Source of the DNA: Flavobacteriaceae bacterium
GTDB taxonomy: Bacteria; Bacteroidota; Bacteroidia; Flavobacteriales; Flavobacteriaceae
Assembly: GCA_018674025.1 (NCBI GenBank)
Contig: JABHBC010000087.1
Coordinates: forward strand, 1-8,644
Reading direction: 5' to 3'
DNA length: 8,644 nt
Made by a program: the position numbers and the translations under genes. Positions 1 through 6,766 of this stretch are shown here, piece by piece. The notes under the pieces were generated by a model. The model searched no databases. It was not told the DNA's origin and saw only the letters and a list, made by a program, of their open reading frames with translations. Numbering within the stretch: the first letter of the stretch is position 1; every line of letters starts with the position of its first letter.

Positions 1-286
1 GAGCAAATAAGCTGGCGCTTTGCTCTCCTTTAATTTTTAACTTAGTTTGCCCTTCTCTAACCTGTGTTGTTTCAGTTGGAAGTATCTCCCAAAAATTATC
101 AAAAACATTCTCATTAATTTCAAATTTTCCTTGATTTAATAAGTTGTTTCCATTATATAGATAATTATATTTTGTGGTCATCGAATGAAACCCTCTATTT
201 AAGAACTTGTCTTTTTTTCTTGAGCAACCGCTAAGAATTAAAGCAGCAAGTACCAATAAATTTAAACTTCTGTAAGAAACCTTCAC
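1..286 (-). CDS. porW: PorW/SprE-like T9SS and gliding lipoprotein, 5' part only
   Basis: This is the first 95 codons of a gene that continues beyond the left edge. The start is GTG at 286-284; an in-frame TAA at 298-296 lies just upstream, with no other start codon between. The N-terminus is a lipoprotein signal peptide: a basic start, a hydrophobic run, then lipobox ILSGC with the acylated Cys at residue 21, followed by SRKKD. The next part (FLNRGFHSMTTKYNYLYNG, residues 28-46) matches my memory of SprE of Flavobacterium johnsoniae and PorW of Porphyromonas gingivalis. Those are TPR-rich lipoproteins needed for type IX secretion, and SprE also for gliding. The TPR region would lie outside the window. 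It would sit in an envelope membrane facing the periplasm. It is divergent from the oxidoreductase gene starting at 413. Recognition rests on the N-terminus only; another TPR lipoprotein is possible. Confidence 0.75.
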   Translation of the reverse strand, partial: MKVSYRSLNLLVLAALILSGCSRKKDKFLNRGFHSMTTKYNYLYNGNNLLNQGKFEINENVFDNFWEILPTETTQVREGQTKLKIKGEQSASLFA

Positions 287-357
287 TTGATTTTTTTAAT
301 TGTAATATAACAACGTATAATATATGTTTATTGTATATAATCACGCTAAATTAATTA

Positions 358-387
358 TTATTTTATATAATTAGTTCAATATCTTTG
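358..387 (+). promoter_or_regulatory. Candidate Bacteroidota promoter for the PaaE-like gene
   Basis: TATCTTTG at 380-387 fits the Bacteroidota -7 consensus TAnnTTTG exactly. The upstream element at the right distance is TTA (358-360, 19-nt spacer) rather than TTG, so the -33 box is imperfect. Transcription would start near 394, leaving a leader of about 19 nt before the ATG at 413. The rest of the 287-412 spacer is AT-rich, with no hairpin I could support. Confidence 0.5.
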
Positions 388-412
388 TTTCTTAATTTTA
401 TAATAAGCGTTA

Positions 413-1453
413 ATGGCGAACTTTCATAATTTAGATATTAAAAATATTGTTAGAGAAACTTCTGACTCAGTTGTGATTTCTTTTGAAGTCCCAAAAGCAT
501 TAAAAAAAAAATATACCTATTCTGCAGGGCAATACACTAGTTTAAAGCTTAATATTGATGGCATTGAATTAATTCGAGATTATTCTATTTGTTCTCATGT
601 TGATGAAGACTTGTCAATTGGTGTGAAAAAGCTTGAAAATGGGCATATGTCTTCGTTTTTAAATTCATCAGTAAAAATTGGAGACTCGGTAAAAGTGTCT
701 GAACCTAGAGGAAGATTTACAATTCGAAATAATTTTAATAGTATTATTGCTATAGCAGCAGGAAGTGGAATTACTCCGATAATGTCAATGTTAAAACAGA
801 TTTTGTTTAATACTGATAAAAATTTTTATTTAATTTATTCAAACAAATCTGAAGAAACCACTATGTTTCTTAGTCAGATTAATGAGCTAAAAGATCGGTT
901 TCAGTCTAGATTTTTTGTTAAGCTTGTTTTCACTTCTACAAAGATAGCTTCTCACCAATTTGGAAGAATAACAGAGTCTAATATTTTTAGCCTTTTAGAG
1001 TTTCCAGAAAACAAATTTAAACCTCAGCAAAGCTCATTATATATTTGTGGTCCTGAAAAAATGCTAAACAGTGTATCGTCAGCACTTGAAAAAAATGGGT
1101 TTTTAAATGAAAATATTTTCTACGAGCTGTTTTCAAGCTCTAAGCAGGACAGTTTTGTTTCGTCTGAAAGTGGGGATGTTATAATCTCATTCACTGTTGA
1201 TGATTTTACTTCCAAGGTTAAATCTAGCAAGAAAAAAACCGTTTTAGACTCTGCCTTAGATAATGATATTGATGCTCCTTACTCGTGTAATGGAGGTGTT
1301 TGTGGAAGCTGTATTGGTAAACTCAATAAAGGTGAAGTCAAAATGTTAAACAATACTGTTTTATCTGAGTCTGAAATAGAAGATGGTTTAATTTTAGCAT
1401 GCCAAGCTGTAGCAGTATCAGATGAGTTGGATATTGATTTTGATGACGTTTAA
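413..1453 (+). CDS. PaaE-like FAD/[2Fe-2S] oxidoreductase
   Basis: This is a 346-residue reductase that should pass electrons from NAD(P)H through FAD to a C-terminal [2Fe-2S] cluster and on to an oxygenase or other acceptor. The FAD-binding beta barrel covers roughly residues 5-105, with the flavin motif RDYS at 55-58. The NAD(P)-binding domain covers about 108-240, with GSGITP at 117-122 and CGPEKM at 212-217. The plant-type ferredoxin domain covers about 256-346, with cluster ligands C292, C297, C300 and C330. Domain order and length match PaaE, the reductase subunit of phenylacetyl-CoA epoxidase. No paaABCD genes are in view, so the partner is unknown and a reductase for a membrane desaturase or hydroxylase is equally plausible. 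The ATG is the first start after an in-frame TAA at 404-406. The stop overlaps the GT9 stop on the other strand by 4 bp. An A10 run (502-511) encodes Lys31-33. Confidence 0.87.
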   Translation: MANFHNLDIKNIVRETSDSVVISFEVPKALKKKYTYSAGQYTSLKLNIDGIELIRDYSICSHVDEDLSIGVKKLENGHMSSFLNSSVKIGDSVKVSEPRGRFTIRNNFNSIIAIAAGSGITPIMSMLKQILFNTDKNFYLIYSNKSEETTMFLSQINELKDRFQSRFFVKLVFTSTKIASHQFGRITESNIFSLLEFPENKFKPQQSSLYICGPEKMLNSVSSALEKNGFLNENIFYELFSSSKQDSFVSSESGDVIISFTVDDFTSKVKSSKKKTVLDSALDNDIDAPYSCNGGVCGSCIGKLNKGEVKMLNNTVLSESEIEDGLILACQAVAVSDELDIDFDDV

Positions 1454-2457
1454 ACCGAGGTTCTCAATTTTGAAATAATTTCTTTTGGAGAAATTGAAGA
1501 AATAGCCTTTTCATAACCGTTTGGAAATTTCTCTCCATAAATGGAAGTAGGTATTTTTGGGAATTGCAATCTGTTAACCAAAATATTATTTTTATCTGCT
1601 TGTCCGTAAGGTGAAAATCCTGCAAAAGGGTGAGTTACTCCCCAAATTGTTAAAACTTTAATTCCCATTAAAGCTGCAATGTGCCCATTAGCAGAGTCCA
1701 TGGAAAGCATTATGCTAAGATTAGAAATCACATCCATTTCTTGATCTAAAGAAAATTTGTTAGCGATATTAATTACATTGGAATGCTTGCCTGCTAAGTC
1801 GTCTAAAATAAACTCTTCTTTTTTTCCACCACCAAATAAAATCACATTAAAGTCTTTATTAATTTCTTTTATTACCTCTTCCATTTGCACTATTGGGTAC
1901 TCTTTACCTTTATGTGCAGCAAAAGGAGCAATACCAATTAATAGTTTATTGTTTTTTGGAATTAATTTTAAATCTGAGATGTCTACTCTATGTATTTGAG
2001 TTTTTGATAATGGTTTGATTGAAATCCCAATTTTTTCAAAAACATCTCTATATCTTTGATGGGTACTTTTTAATGGAGCGAATATTTTTCCTGATACTAA
2101 ACTTTCTTTTTCATTTCTTCCTTTATTAATTTGGTAAAAAGGAACTTTTAAGACTGCTTTTAAAAAATTTGTTCTAAGCACTTCGTGCAAATCAACGACA
2201 TAATCTAAATCAAGTTTTTTAATTTCTTTGAAAAGTCGAAACATTCCAAACAATCCTTTATGTTGTTTTTTCTTATCAAAAGATATTAAATCAACATCAT
2301 TAAAGGCTCTAAAAAAAGGAAAAAACTGAAAGTTGGTCAACACAGAAATTTTATAATTTTTATTATTCTCTAACAACTCTCTTAAAACAGGTGAAACCAT
2401 AGCTACATCTCCCATTGAAGAAAGCCTAATAATAAGAATATGTTTTCTAAGTTTCAT
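1450..2457 (-). CDS. Glycosyltransferase family 9 (ADP-heptose:LPS heptosyltransferase-like)
   Basis: This 335-residue GT-B enzyme of the GT9 family (WaaC/WaaF/RfaF type) is of normal length for the family. It is expected to act at the cytoplasmic face of the inner membrane and transfer a heptose or similar sugar to a lipid-linked core. The N-terminal motif RLSSMGDVAMVSPVL (11-25) includes D17, which corresponds to the catalytic-base Asp of heptosyltransferases. DLHEVLRT is at 89-96. The C-terminal domain has IAPFAAHKGKEYP (176-188), LFGGG (207-211) and the nucleotide-sugar site DSANGHIAALMG (254-265), followed by WGVTHP (272-277). The sugar donor cannot be read from sequence, and Bacteroidota GT9 enzymes need not use heptose. 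It lies 6 nt downstream of the DUF6165-like gene and is surely co-transcribed with it. Its TAA overlaps the convergent TAA of the oxidoreductase gene, leaving no room for a terminator between them. Confidence 0.93.
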   Translation of the reverse strand: MKLRKHILIIRLSSMGDVAMVSPVLRELLENNKNYKISVLTNFQFFPFFRAFNDVDLISFDKKKQHKGLFGMFRLFKEIKKLDLDYVVDLHEVLRTNFLKAVLKVPFYQINKGRNEKESLVSGKIFAPLKSTHQRYRDVFEKIGISIKPLSKTQIHRVDISDLKLIPKNNKLLIGIAPFAAHKGKEYPIVQMEEVIKEINKDFNVILFGGGKKEEFILDDLAGKHSNVINIANKFSLDQEMDVISNLSIMLSMDSANGHIAALMGIKVLTIWGVTHPFAGFSPYGQADKNNILVNRLQFPKIPTSIYGEKFPNGYEKAISSISPKEIISKLRTSV

Positions 2458-2463
2458 GTGTGG

Positions 2464-2850
2464 TTAAGAATAATCTTCATATGATTTTTCTTCAATTACT
2501 CCGGAATTTGTTAATATGTTAATTTCTTTTTTTAACTCAGACCTAACATCGTTAGTAAAATATACGTCTCTTGCAAGTTTCACGAACTTGGTACCAAAAT
2601 TCTTGTCTTTTTCACACTGTCTAATTTCGTCTTCAATAACCCAAAGTTTTCCATTGATTTCGGCAAGCTTAATGTACAGCTTGTTAACAGCAGGGTTATA
2701 TTTTTTAAATAACTTTTGGACCAGCGGGTTTAGTTCATTAAACTCAACCTTTATATTAATTAGCTTTTTAGAGTCGGTAATGTTTTTTAATTTAAGTTCT
2801 AAAATGGAAAGTTTGTCCATAAGCTCTCCGTTTGATACTTCTACTTTCAT
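2464..2850 (-). CDS. DUF6165-like small protein
   Basis: This is a 128-residue soluble, charged, mostly helical protein of unknown function with no signal peptide or membrane segment. Conserved-looking blocks are GELMDKLSILELK (8-20), LWVIEDEIRQCE (69-80), the stretch FVKLARDVYFTND (89-101) and EEKSY (120-124). From memory these match the DUF6165 family. Residues 8-60 and 89-115 look like long amphipathic helices, possibly coiled coil. The ATG at 2850-2848 is followed at the 3' end by a 6-nt gap to the GT9 gene. Upstream, 27 nt separate it from the DUF6427-like gene, so all three look like one operon. The tight link to GT9 suggests a role in lipopolysaccharide or another glycan, perhaps as an accessory subunit; that is inference. 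A relation to DUF4254, which I recall beside GT9 genes in other Bacteroidota and which has a similar DRLSILALK-type block, is only a guess. Confidence 0.75.
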   Translation of the reverse strand: MKVEVSNGELMDKLSILELKLKNITDSKKLINIKVEFNELNPLVQKLFKKYNPAVNKLYIKLAEINGKLWVIEDEIRQCEKDKNFGTKFVKLARDVYFTNDVRSELKKEINILTNSGVIEEKSYEDYS

Positions 2851-2877
2851 AATTTAAATTTTATTAATCAAAAATAC

Positions 2878-3807
2878 TTAAAATAAAATTAAGACATAAG
2901 GGGCTAATAAGCCAATAGACAAAACAAGGTTTTTGACTAGTTCTCTTCTCGCCTGCTCAACACAACTTGTAAAAATTATAATTAAAGGGAAAAATAAAAA
3001 AATAAAGGACATTGAGTTGAGATTACTAATATAAATTATTAAGGCTAATATGGTTGTCAAAAGAATTAAAGTAGTAGTTCTTCTTCTTTCATTGGTTTTA
3101 ATAACCCTATTCCATATAAATATAAATATTAGAGGAATGAGAAAACTAAAAAAAACAATTATTTTGACAGGCCAATTAATAGTTGAAACATTTTCATAAA
3201 AAGAAGAAATATAATCAAGTGTTGGAAAGTCAAAAAATAAAAGGTTTATAAAATCTACAGGGTTAAGATAACCAGAGTTAATTATTTCTAATAAATATAA
3301 AAAAGTAGTTGCCGAAATTATTGCCAAAATAACAACTACTAAATTTTTTAAATTAAAATGTGAATATAATAGTAAAGCGATAATTAATACGATGAAAAAA
3401 TATAGTGTAGGAATATAAAAAACTGAACTAATTAAAATCCAAAAGGAAGCGTCAAAAACTTTCTTATTGATATTTATTGGGTTTCTGATGCTGTAAATTT
3501 TTCTAATCGCAAGAAGTAAAAATACATTTGCTATTAATATATCTTCAAAAAAGAAAATTTGTTCCATAAATAAGCCGATAAAAAAACAAATAGCAACTAA
3601 AGAATAGTTGTTTTTTTTATTTAAATCATTCTTGCTAATTATGAAATTAGCTAATAAAACGCTGGTTAGTAACAAAAACAGAGAAAAAGCCCCAATTAAA
3701 AAACTAAAAACATTGTAATTCAAATGAGTTAAAAAAAGCCCAAACAAGTATATAAACGCAAAGACATAATGAATAGGGTTTGATTTTGTAAAAAAGGTTG
3801 CTATCAT
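2878..3807 (-). CDS. DUF6427-like polytopic membrane protein
   Basis: This 309-residue integral membrane protein has about nine or ten hydrophobic segments. They lie near residues 11-28, 33-56, 70-84, 89-104, 119-147 (long, perhaps two), 154-174, 213-232, 245-261, 265-281 and 290-308. The start (MIATFFTKSNPIHY) and the block RKIYSIRNP (102-110) resemble the flavobacterial DUF6427 family as I remember it. Its function is unknown and I see no catalytic motif. Positively charged loops (KTNERRR, 237-243; EQARREL, 284-290) would be cytoplasmic by the positive-inside rule. It is the first gene of the unit continuing with DUF6165-like and GT9. Only 40 bp separate its ATG from the divergent DUF6341-like gene, whose -33 box lies within its first codons. 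No convincing promoter for this gene is visible in that 40-bp gap. Confidence 0.78.
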   Translation of the reverse strand: MIATFFTKSNPIHYVFAFIYLFGLFLTHLNYNVFSFLIGAFSLFLLLTSVLLANFIISKNDLNKKNNYSLVAICFFIGLFMEQIFFFEDILIANVFLLLAIRKIYSIRNPININKKVFDASFWILISSVFYIPTLYFFIVLIIALLLYSHFNLKNLVVVILAIISATTFLYLLEIINSGYLNPVDFINLLFFDFPTLDYISSFYENVSTINWPVKIIVFFSFLIPLIFIFIWNRVIKTNERRRTTTLILLTTILALIIYISNLNSMSFIFLFFPLIIIFTSCVEQARRELVKNLVLSIGLLAPYVLILF

Positions 3808-3827
3808 TTAAAGAGTTTGTATATTTG
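3798..3827 (+). promoter_or_regulatory. Strong Bacteroidota promoter for the DUF6341-like gene
   Basis: TTG at 3798-3800 and TATATTTG at 3820-3827 are separated by 19 nt. Both agree with the Flavobacterium consensus of a TTG -33 box and a TAnnTTTG -7 box. The expected start is near 3834, giving a leader of roughly 14 nt before the ATG at 3848. The -33 box lies inside the first codons of the divergent DUF6427-like gene. Confidence 0.75.
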
Positions 3828-3847
3828 CAATGTAAAAATACTACAAT

Positions 3848-4081
3848 ATGTTAATAAGAGATATAATTTATGGGATTGAAGACTTATTTGTGAACTATCT
3901 TTTCTTTCCATTTGATTTTTTAAGATTTACCGAACTAGACAATTGGTGGGTAGCTAATTTTATGACTTGGATTTCCATCGTTGTATTTATATGTGCTTTT
4001 ACATACTGGATGTTACAATTAAAAAAGTTTGATGACAATCAAGAAGAAGATAAGTCTATTTCTGCACATTCTTTTTTATAA
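3848..4081 (+). CDS. DUF6341-like small membrane protein
   Basis: This is a 77-residue protein with an amphipathic, Phe-rich N-terminal half (about 5-29), the motif DNWWVANFMTW (31-41) and one clear membrane helix at about 37-56. It ends in a charged tail that starts with YWMLQLKKFDDN (53-64) and finishes with SAHSFL (72-77). This pattern (NWW, one helix, YWMLQLKKFxDN, acidic tail, HSFL end) matches the flavobacterial DUF6341 family as I remember it. The function is unknown. It is a real gene despite its size: a near-consensus promoter sits just upstream, and its reading fits tightly between two genes of opposite strand. Its TAA overlaps the purD stop in the hexamer TTATAA at 4076-4081. The divergent, uncharacterised DUF6427-like membrane protein is a plausible functional partner, by inference only. 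Confidence 0.82.
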   Translation: MLIRDIIYGIEDLFVNYLFFPFDFLRFTELDNWWVANFMTWISIVVFICAFTYWMLQLKKFDDNQEEDKSISAHSFL

Positions 4082-5347
4082 ATCAAAGCCTAAATCTTTT
4101 CTATAATACATCCCTTCAAAATTTATTCTTGAAGCGCTTTTGTAAGAGTTGGTTAAAGCCTCCTGAAAATTGTTACCAAATGAAGTGATTGCCAACACTC
4201 TTCCTCCGTTTGTATAAACATCCTCCTTTTTTTGAATAGCCCCTGCGTGATAAACAGTCGAATCAACAGCGTGGTCAATCCCCGTTATTTTAATTCCTTT
4301 ATTATAACTACTAGGGTATCCTCCTGAAACTAAAACTACTGTAGCTGCTGATCTATGGTCAACATTTAATTCAATTTTATCTAATGTTTTATTTTTAAAT
4401 GATTGAAAAATTTCTACAATATCGTTTTGAATTCTAGGTAAAACAACCTCTGTTTCTGGGTCGCCCATTCGAACATTATATTCAATAACTTTTGGGTCAT
4501 TGTTAACATTGATCAGCCCTATAAAAATAAAGCCTTGATACTCTATCTCGTCTTTTTTAAGCCCTTGTATTGTAGGAATAATTATATTTTTTTCAATCTT
4601 TTTTAATAACTTTTCATTAGCAAATGGAACTGGGGATATTGCTCCCATGCCTCCAGTGTTGAGCCCTGTGTCTCCTTCTCCAATTCTTTTGTAATCTTTA
4701 GCGGTTGGAAGAACTTTGTAATTTACTCCATCAGTTAATACAAAGCAACTCAATTCTATTCCGTCTAAAAACTCTTCAATTACTACTTTAGAACTTGCTA
4801 TTCCAAATTTTTCACCAACTAACATTTGGGTTAATTGGTTCTTTGCATCATCAAAATTATCAATTATTAAAACACCTTTTCCTGCAGCTAACCCATCCGC
4901 TTTTAAAACATATGGAGGTGTAAGAGTTTTTAAAAATTCAAAGCCTTCGTTCAAATTTTCTCTTGTAAATGTAGCATACGCTGCTGTTGGAATATTGTGA
5001 CGAACCAAAAACTTTTTTGCAAAATCTTTACTCCCTTCAAGACTAGCTGCATTTTGTTTTGGCCCTATAATAGCTATTGATTTAGTTTGTTCATCTTTAG
5101 AGAAGAAGTCATGTATTCCATTAACTAAAGGGTCTTCAGGACCAACAATTATCATGCTAATTCCAAATTTAAGAGATACTCTTTTTACTTCCTCAAAATC
5201 ATTTATATCTATTGGAACATTGGTAGCAATTTGCTGGGTGCCAGAATTTCCTGGAGCAACATAAAGCTTGTCAGTTAATTTACTGCTTGCTACTTTTAAA
5301 GCAAAAGCATGTTCCCTTCCTCCGGAACCAAGTATTAGTATGTTCAT
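4076..5347 (-). CDS. purD: Phosphoribosylamine-glycine ligase (GAR synthetase)
   Basis: This 423-residue cytoplasmic enzyme of de novo purine synthesis joins glycine to 5-phosphoribosylamine with ATP, giving glycinamide ribonucleotide. It is full length. The N-domain has GSGGREHA (7-14), APGN (31-34) and VGPEDPL (68-74). The ATP-grasp region has KADGLAAGKGV (149-159), GEGDTGLNTGGMGA (223-236) and EYNVRMGDPETEVVLPR (289-305), where E289 and N291 are the expected metal ligands. The C-terminal domain has the usual VLVSGGYP (338-345). The ATG at 5347-5345 is preceded by an A-rich leader, as is usual in Bacteroidota. It lies 57 nt downstream of the sugar-phosphate transferase on the same strand and may be read from the polysaccharide operon. 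No PurR-type operator or purine riboswitch is apparent in that gap. No other pur gene is in the window. Confidence 0.98.
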   Translation of the reverse strand: MNILILGSGGREHAFALKVASSKLTDKLYVAPGNSGTQQIATNVPIDINDFEEVKRVSLKFGISMIIVGPEDPLVNGIHDFFSKDEQTKSIAIIGPKQNAASLEGSKDFAKKFLVRHNIPTAAYATFTRENLNEGFEFLKTLTPPYVLKADGLAAGKGVLIIDNFDDAKNQLTQMLVGEKFGIASSKVVIEEFLDGIELSCFVLTDGVNYKVLPTAKDYKRIGEGDTGLNTGGMGAISPVPFANEKLLKKIEKNIIIPTIQGLKKDEIEYQGFIFIGLINVNNDPKVIEYNVRMGDPETEVVLPRIQNDIVEIFQSFKNKTLDKIELNVDHRSAATVVLVSGGYPSSYNKGIKITGIDHAVDSTVYHAGAIQKKEDVYTNGGRVLAITSFGNNFQEALTNSYKSASRINFEGMYYRKDLGFDL

Positions 5348-5404
5348 TGATGTTTTTTTGTAAAAATAATGTATCTGTAATTATTAAAAAAAGGAAAAGA
5401 ACAA

Positions 5405-6766
5405 CTAATATGCTTTGTCTTCACCTTTTATAGAGTTTACTATAGTTCTAAAGATAATTTTTATATCTAACAATATTGACCAGTTTTCTAAATAGTATAT
5501 ATCAAACTTTATTCTATTAACAATGTCAGATTCTTTTTGAACTTCTCCTCGATATCCACTTACCTGAGCTAGGCCAGTAATACCGGGCTTAATCACATGT
5601 CTTAACATGTATTTATCAACCGTCTTATAATACCTGTCATTTTCTTTAATCATGTGTGGTCTAGGGCCAACTACTGACATGTCGCCAAGTAGGACATTTA
5701 TAAACTGAGGCATCTCATCCAGACTAGTTTTTCGCAGAAACTTGCCAACATTAGTTACTCTATAATCTCCCTTTGTAGCTTGTTGCTTATGTGCGTCTTC
5801 GTTTACGATCATTGATCTAAATTTGAGACAACGAAACTCCTTATAATTTATTCCATTTCTTATTTGTTTAAAGAAAACTGGTCCCGTTGATTCTTTTTTA
5901 ATAAATAAAGCTATAATTGGAGTCAACCAACTCAAAATAAATACAATAACTGAAAGAGAGATAACAATGTCTATAAGTCTTTTAAAAAACATATTCACTG
6001 AATCTTGAAGTGGAACTTTTCTCAATGAAAGTATTGGTAAAGAATCATACGTTTCGTAAATGAGTTTTTTAGAATTTAGCTTAGTTGGGTTTGGGATTAG
6101 TCTAATTGTTTTTAAATTATTATCGCAATACTTAATTAACATCTTAAGTTCTTCATCTTTAATATCTTCAGTCGAGCAATATATTTCATCTATTTCTTGC
6201 TCTTCTACGAAGCTGATACATTCTAAAACAGACTCCTTTGATGTGGTTAAAAATGTTTTTTTGTGCAAGTATCCGGCATCTTTATTTGTATTAAAAAAAA
6301 GTTCTAACTTTTGTGATTCTTTACTACTACCTATTATTATAGTTTTTCGGTAATTTCCGCCAAAATAAGATCTAAATGTCTTAATTGAATAGTATGTCAA
6401 TATCTTAACTAAAAATATTAGAATTGAAATTGGAATAAGTAGTGTAATTACTGAATTTGGCTCAAGTTCTAGTTTAGGAAAAATTCCTGAAAAACAAAAA
6501 AGAGACAAAGTAAATAACAAGACTTGATTAAAAAGCAAGCTAATTATTTTTAGAATATTTGTGTATCTATAGATGTAGTAAAATCTATTAAATACAGAAA
6601 TAAGAATCCATAAAATAGACAGCACAAAAAAATGTTTGATTTCAAAATCTTTATATAAATAAATAGTGATGAAATAGCTGGCTATAAAATTAATTATTAA
6701 AATATCAATAAAATAAGACAATGGGCTAATTAAACCTGAGTATCTTCTTGTTTTAGCTTTTGTCAT
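5405..6766 (-). CDS. Polyprenyl-phosphate sugar-1-phosphate transferase (WbaP/WcaJ-type)
   Basis: This 453-residue initiating enzyme of surface glycan synthesis moves a sugar-1-phosphate from a nucleotide sugar to undecaprenyl phosphate in the inner membrane. It has the long form of the family. Four N-terminal membrane helices (about 18-37, 45-65, 72-94, 106-125) are followed by a cytoplasmic nucleotide-fold domain (about 140-245, KTIIIGSS). The catalytic sugar-transferase domain comes last, starting with a membrane segment at about 264-288. Signature blocks are GPVFFKQ (295-301), CLKFRSM (313-319), TSLDEMPQFINVLLGDMS (347-364) and VVGPRP (365-370). D350-E351 is the catalytic Asp-Glu dyad. 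The ATG at 6766 is preferred over an in-frame TTG at 6775. It overlaps the end of the GT4 gene by 14 nt, which suggests coupled translation. Sugar specificity cannot be told from the sequence. Confidence 0.94.
   Translation of the reverse strand: MTKAKTRRYSGLISPLSYFIDILIINFIASYFITIYLYKDFEIKHFFVLSILWILISVFNRFYYIYRYTNILKIISLLFNQVLLFTLSLFCFSGIFPKLELEPNSVITLLIPISILIFLVKILTYYSIKTFRSYFGGNYRKTIIIGSSKESQKLELFFNTNKDAGYLHKKTFLTTSKESVLECISFVEEQEIDEIYCSTEDIKDEELKMLIKYCDNNLKTIRLIPNPTKLNSKKLIYETYDSLPILSLRKVPLQDSVNMFFKRLIDIVISLSVIVFILSWLTPIIALFIKKESTGPVFFKQIRNGINYKEFRCLKFRSMIVNEDAHKQQATKGDYRVTNVGKFLRKTSLDEMPQFINVLLGDMSVVGPRPHMIKENDRYYKTVDKYMLRHVIKPGITGLAQVSGYRGEVQKESDIVNRIKFDIYYLENWSILLDIKIIFRTIVNSIKGEDKAY

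Noticed and set aside
346..379. Promoter for the porW/sprE-like gene on the minus strand
   Set aside because: CAA at 377-379 (TTG on minus) and TAATTTAG at 353-346 have a 23-nt spacer, and the -7 box has one wrong base. This is too weak to call in such AT-rich DNA.
1757..1999. Open frame on the plus strand inside the GT9 gene
   Set aside because: It is antisense to well-conserved GT9 motifs, has no recognisable product and no promoter; it is a by-product of AT-rich coding sequence.
2516..2857. Open frame on the plus strand covering the DUF6165-like gene
   Set aside because: The minus strand carries recognisable conserved blocks and operon spacing; the plus frame gives a Ser/Phe/Leu-rich product typical of a shadow frame.
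5348..5404. Promoter, terminator or purine riboswitch in the purD leader
   Set aside because: The best -7 match is TATTTTTA (last base wrong) with no TTG at the right distance. The 57 nt are too short for a purine aptamer plus expression platform, and I see no hairpin.
6060..6353. Open frame on the plus strand inside the sugar-phosphate transferase gene
   Set aside because: It is antisense to a full-length recognised enzyme and has no independent support; the same holds for a shorter one at 6909-7094 inside the GT4 gene.
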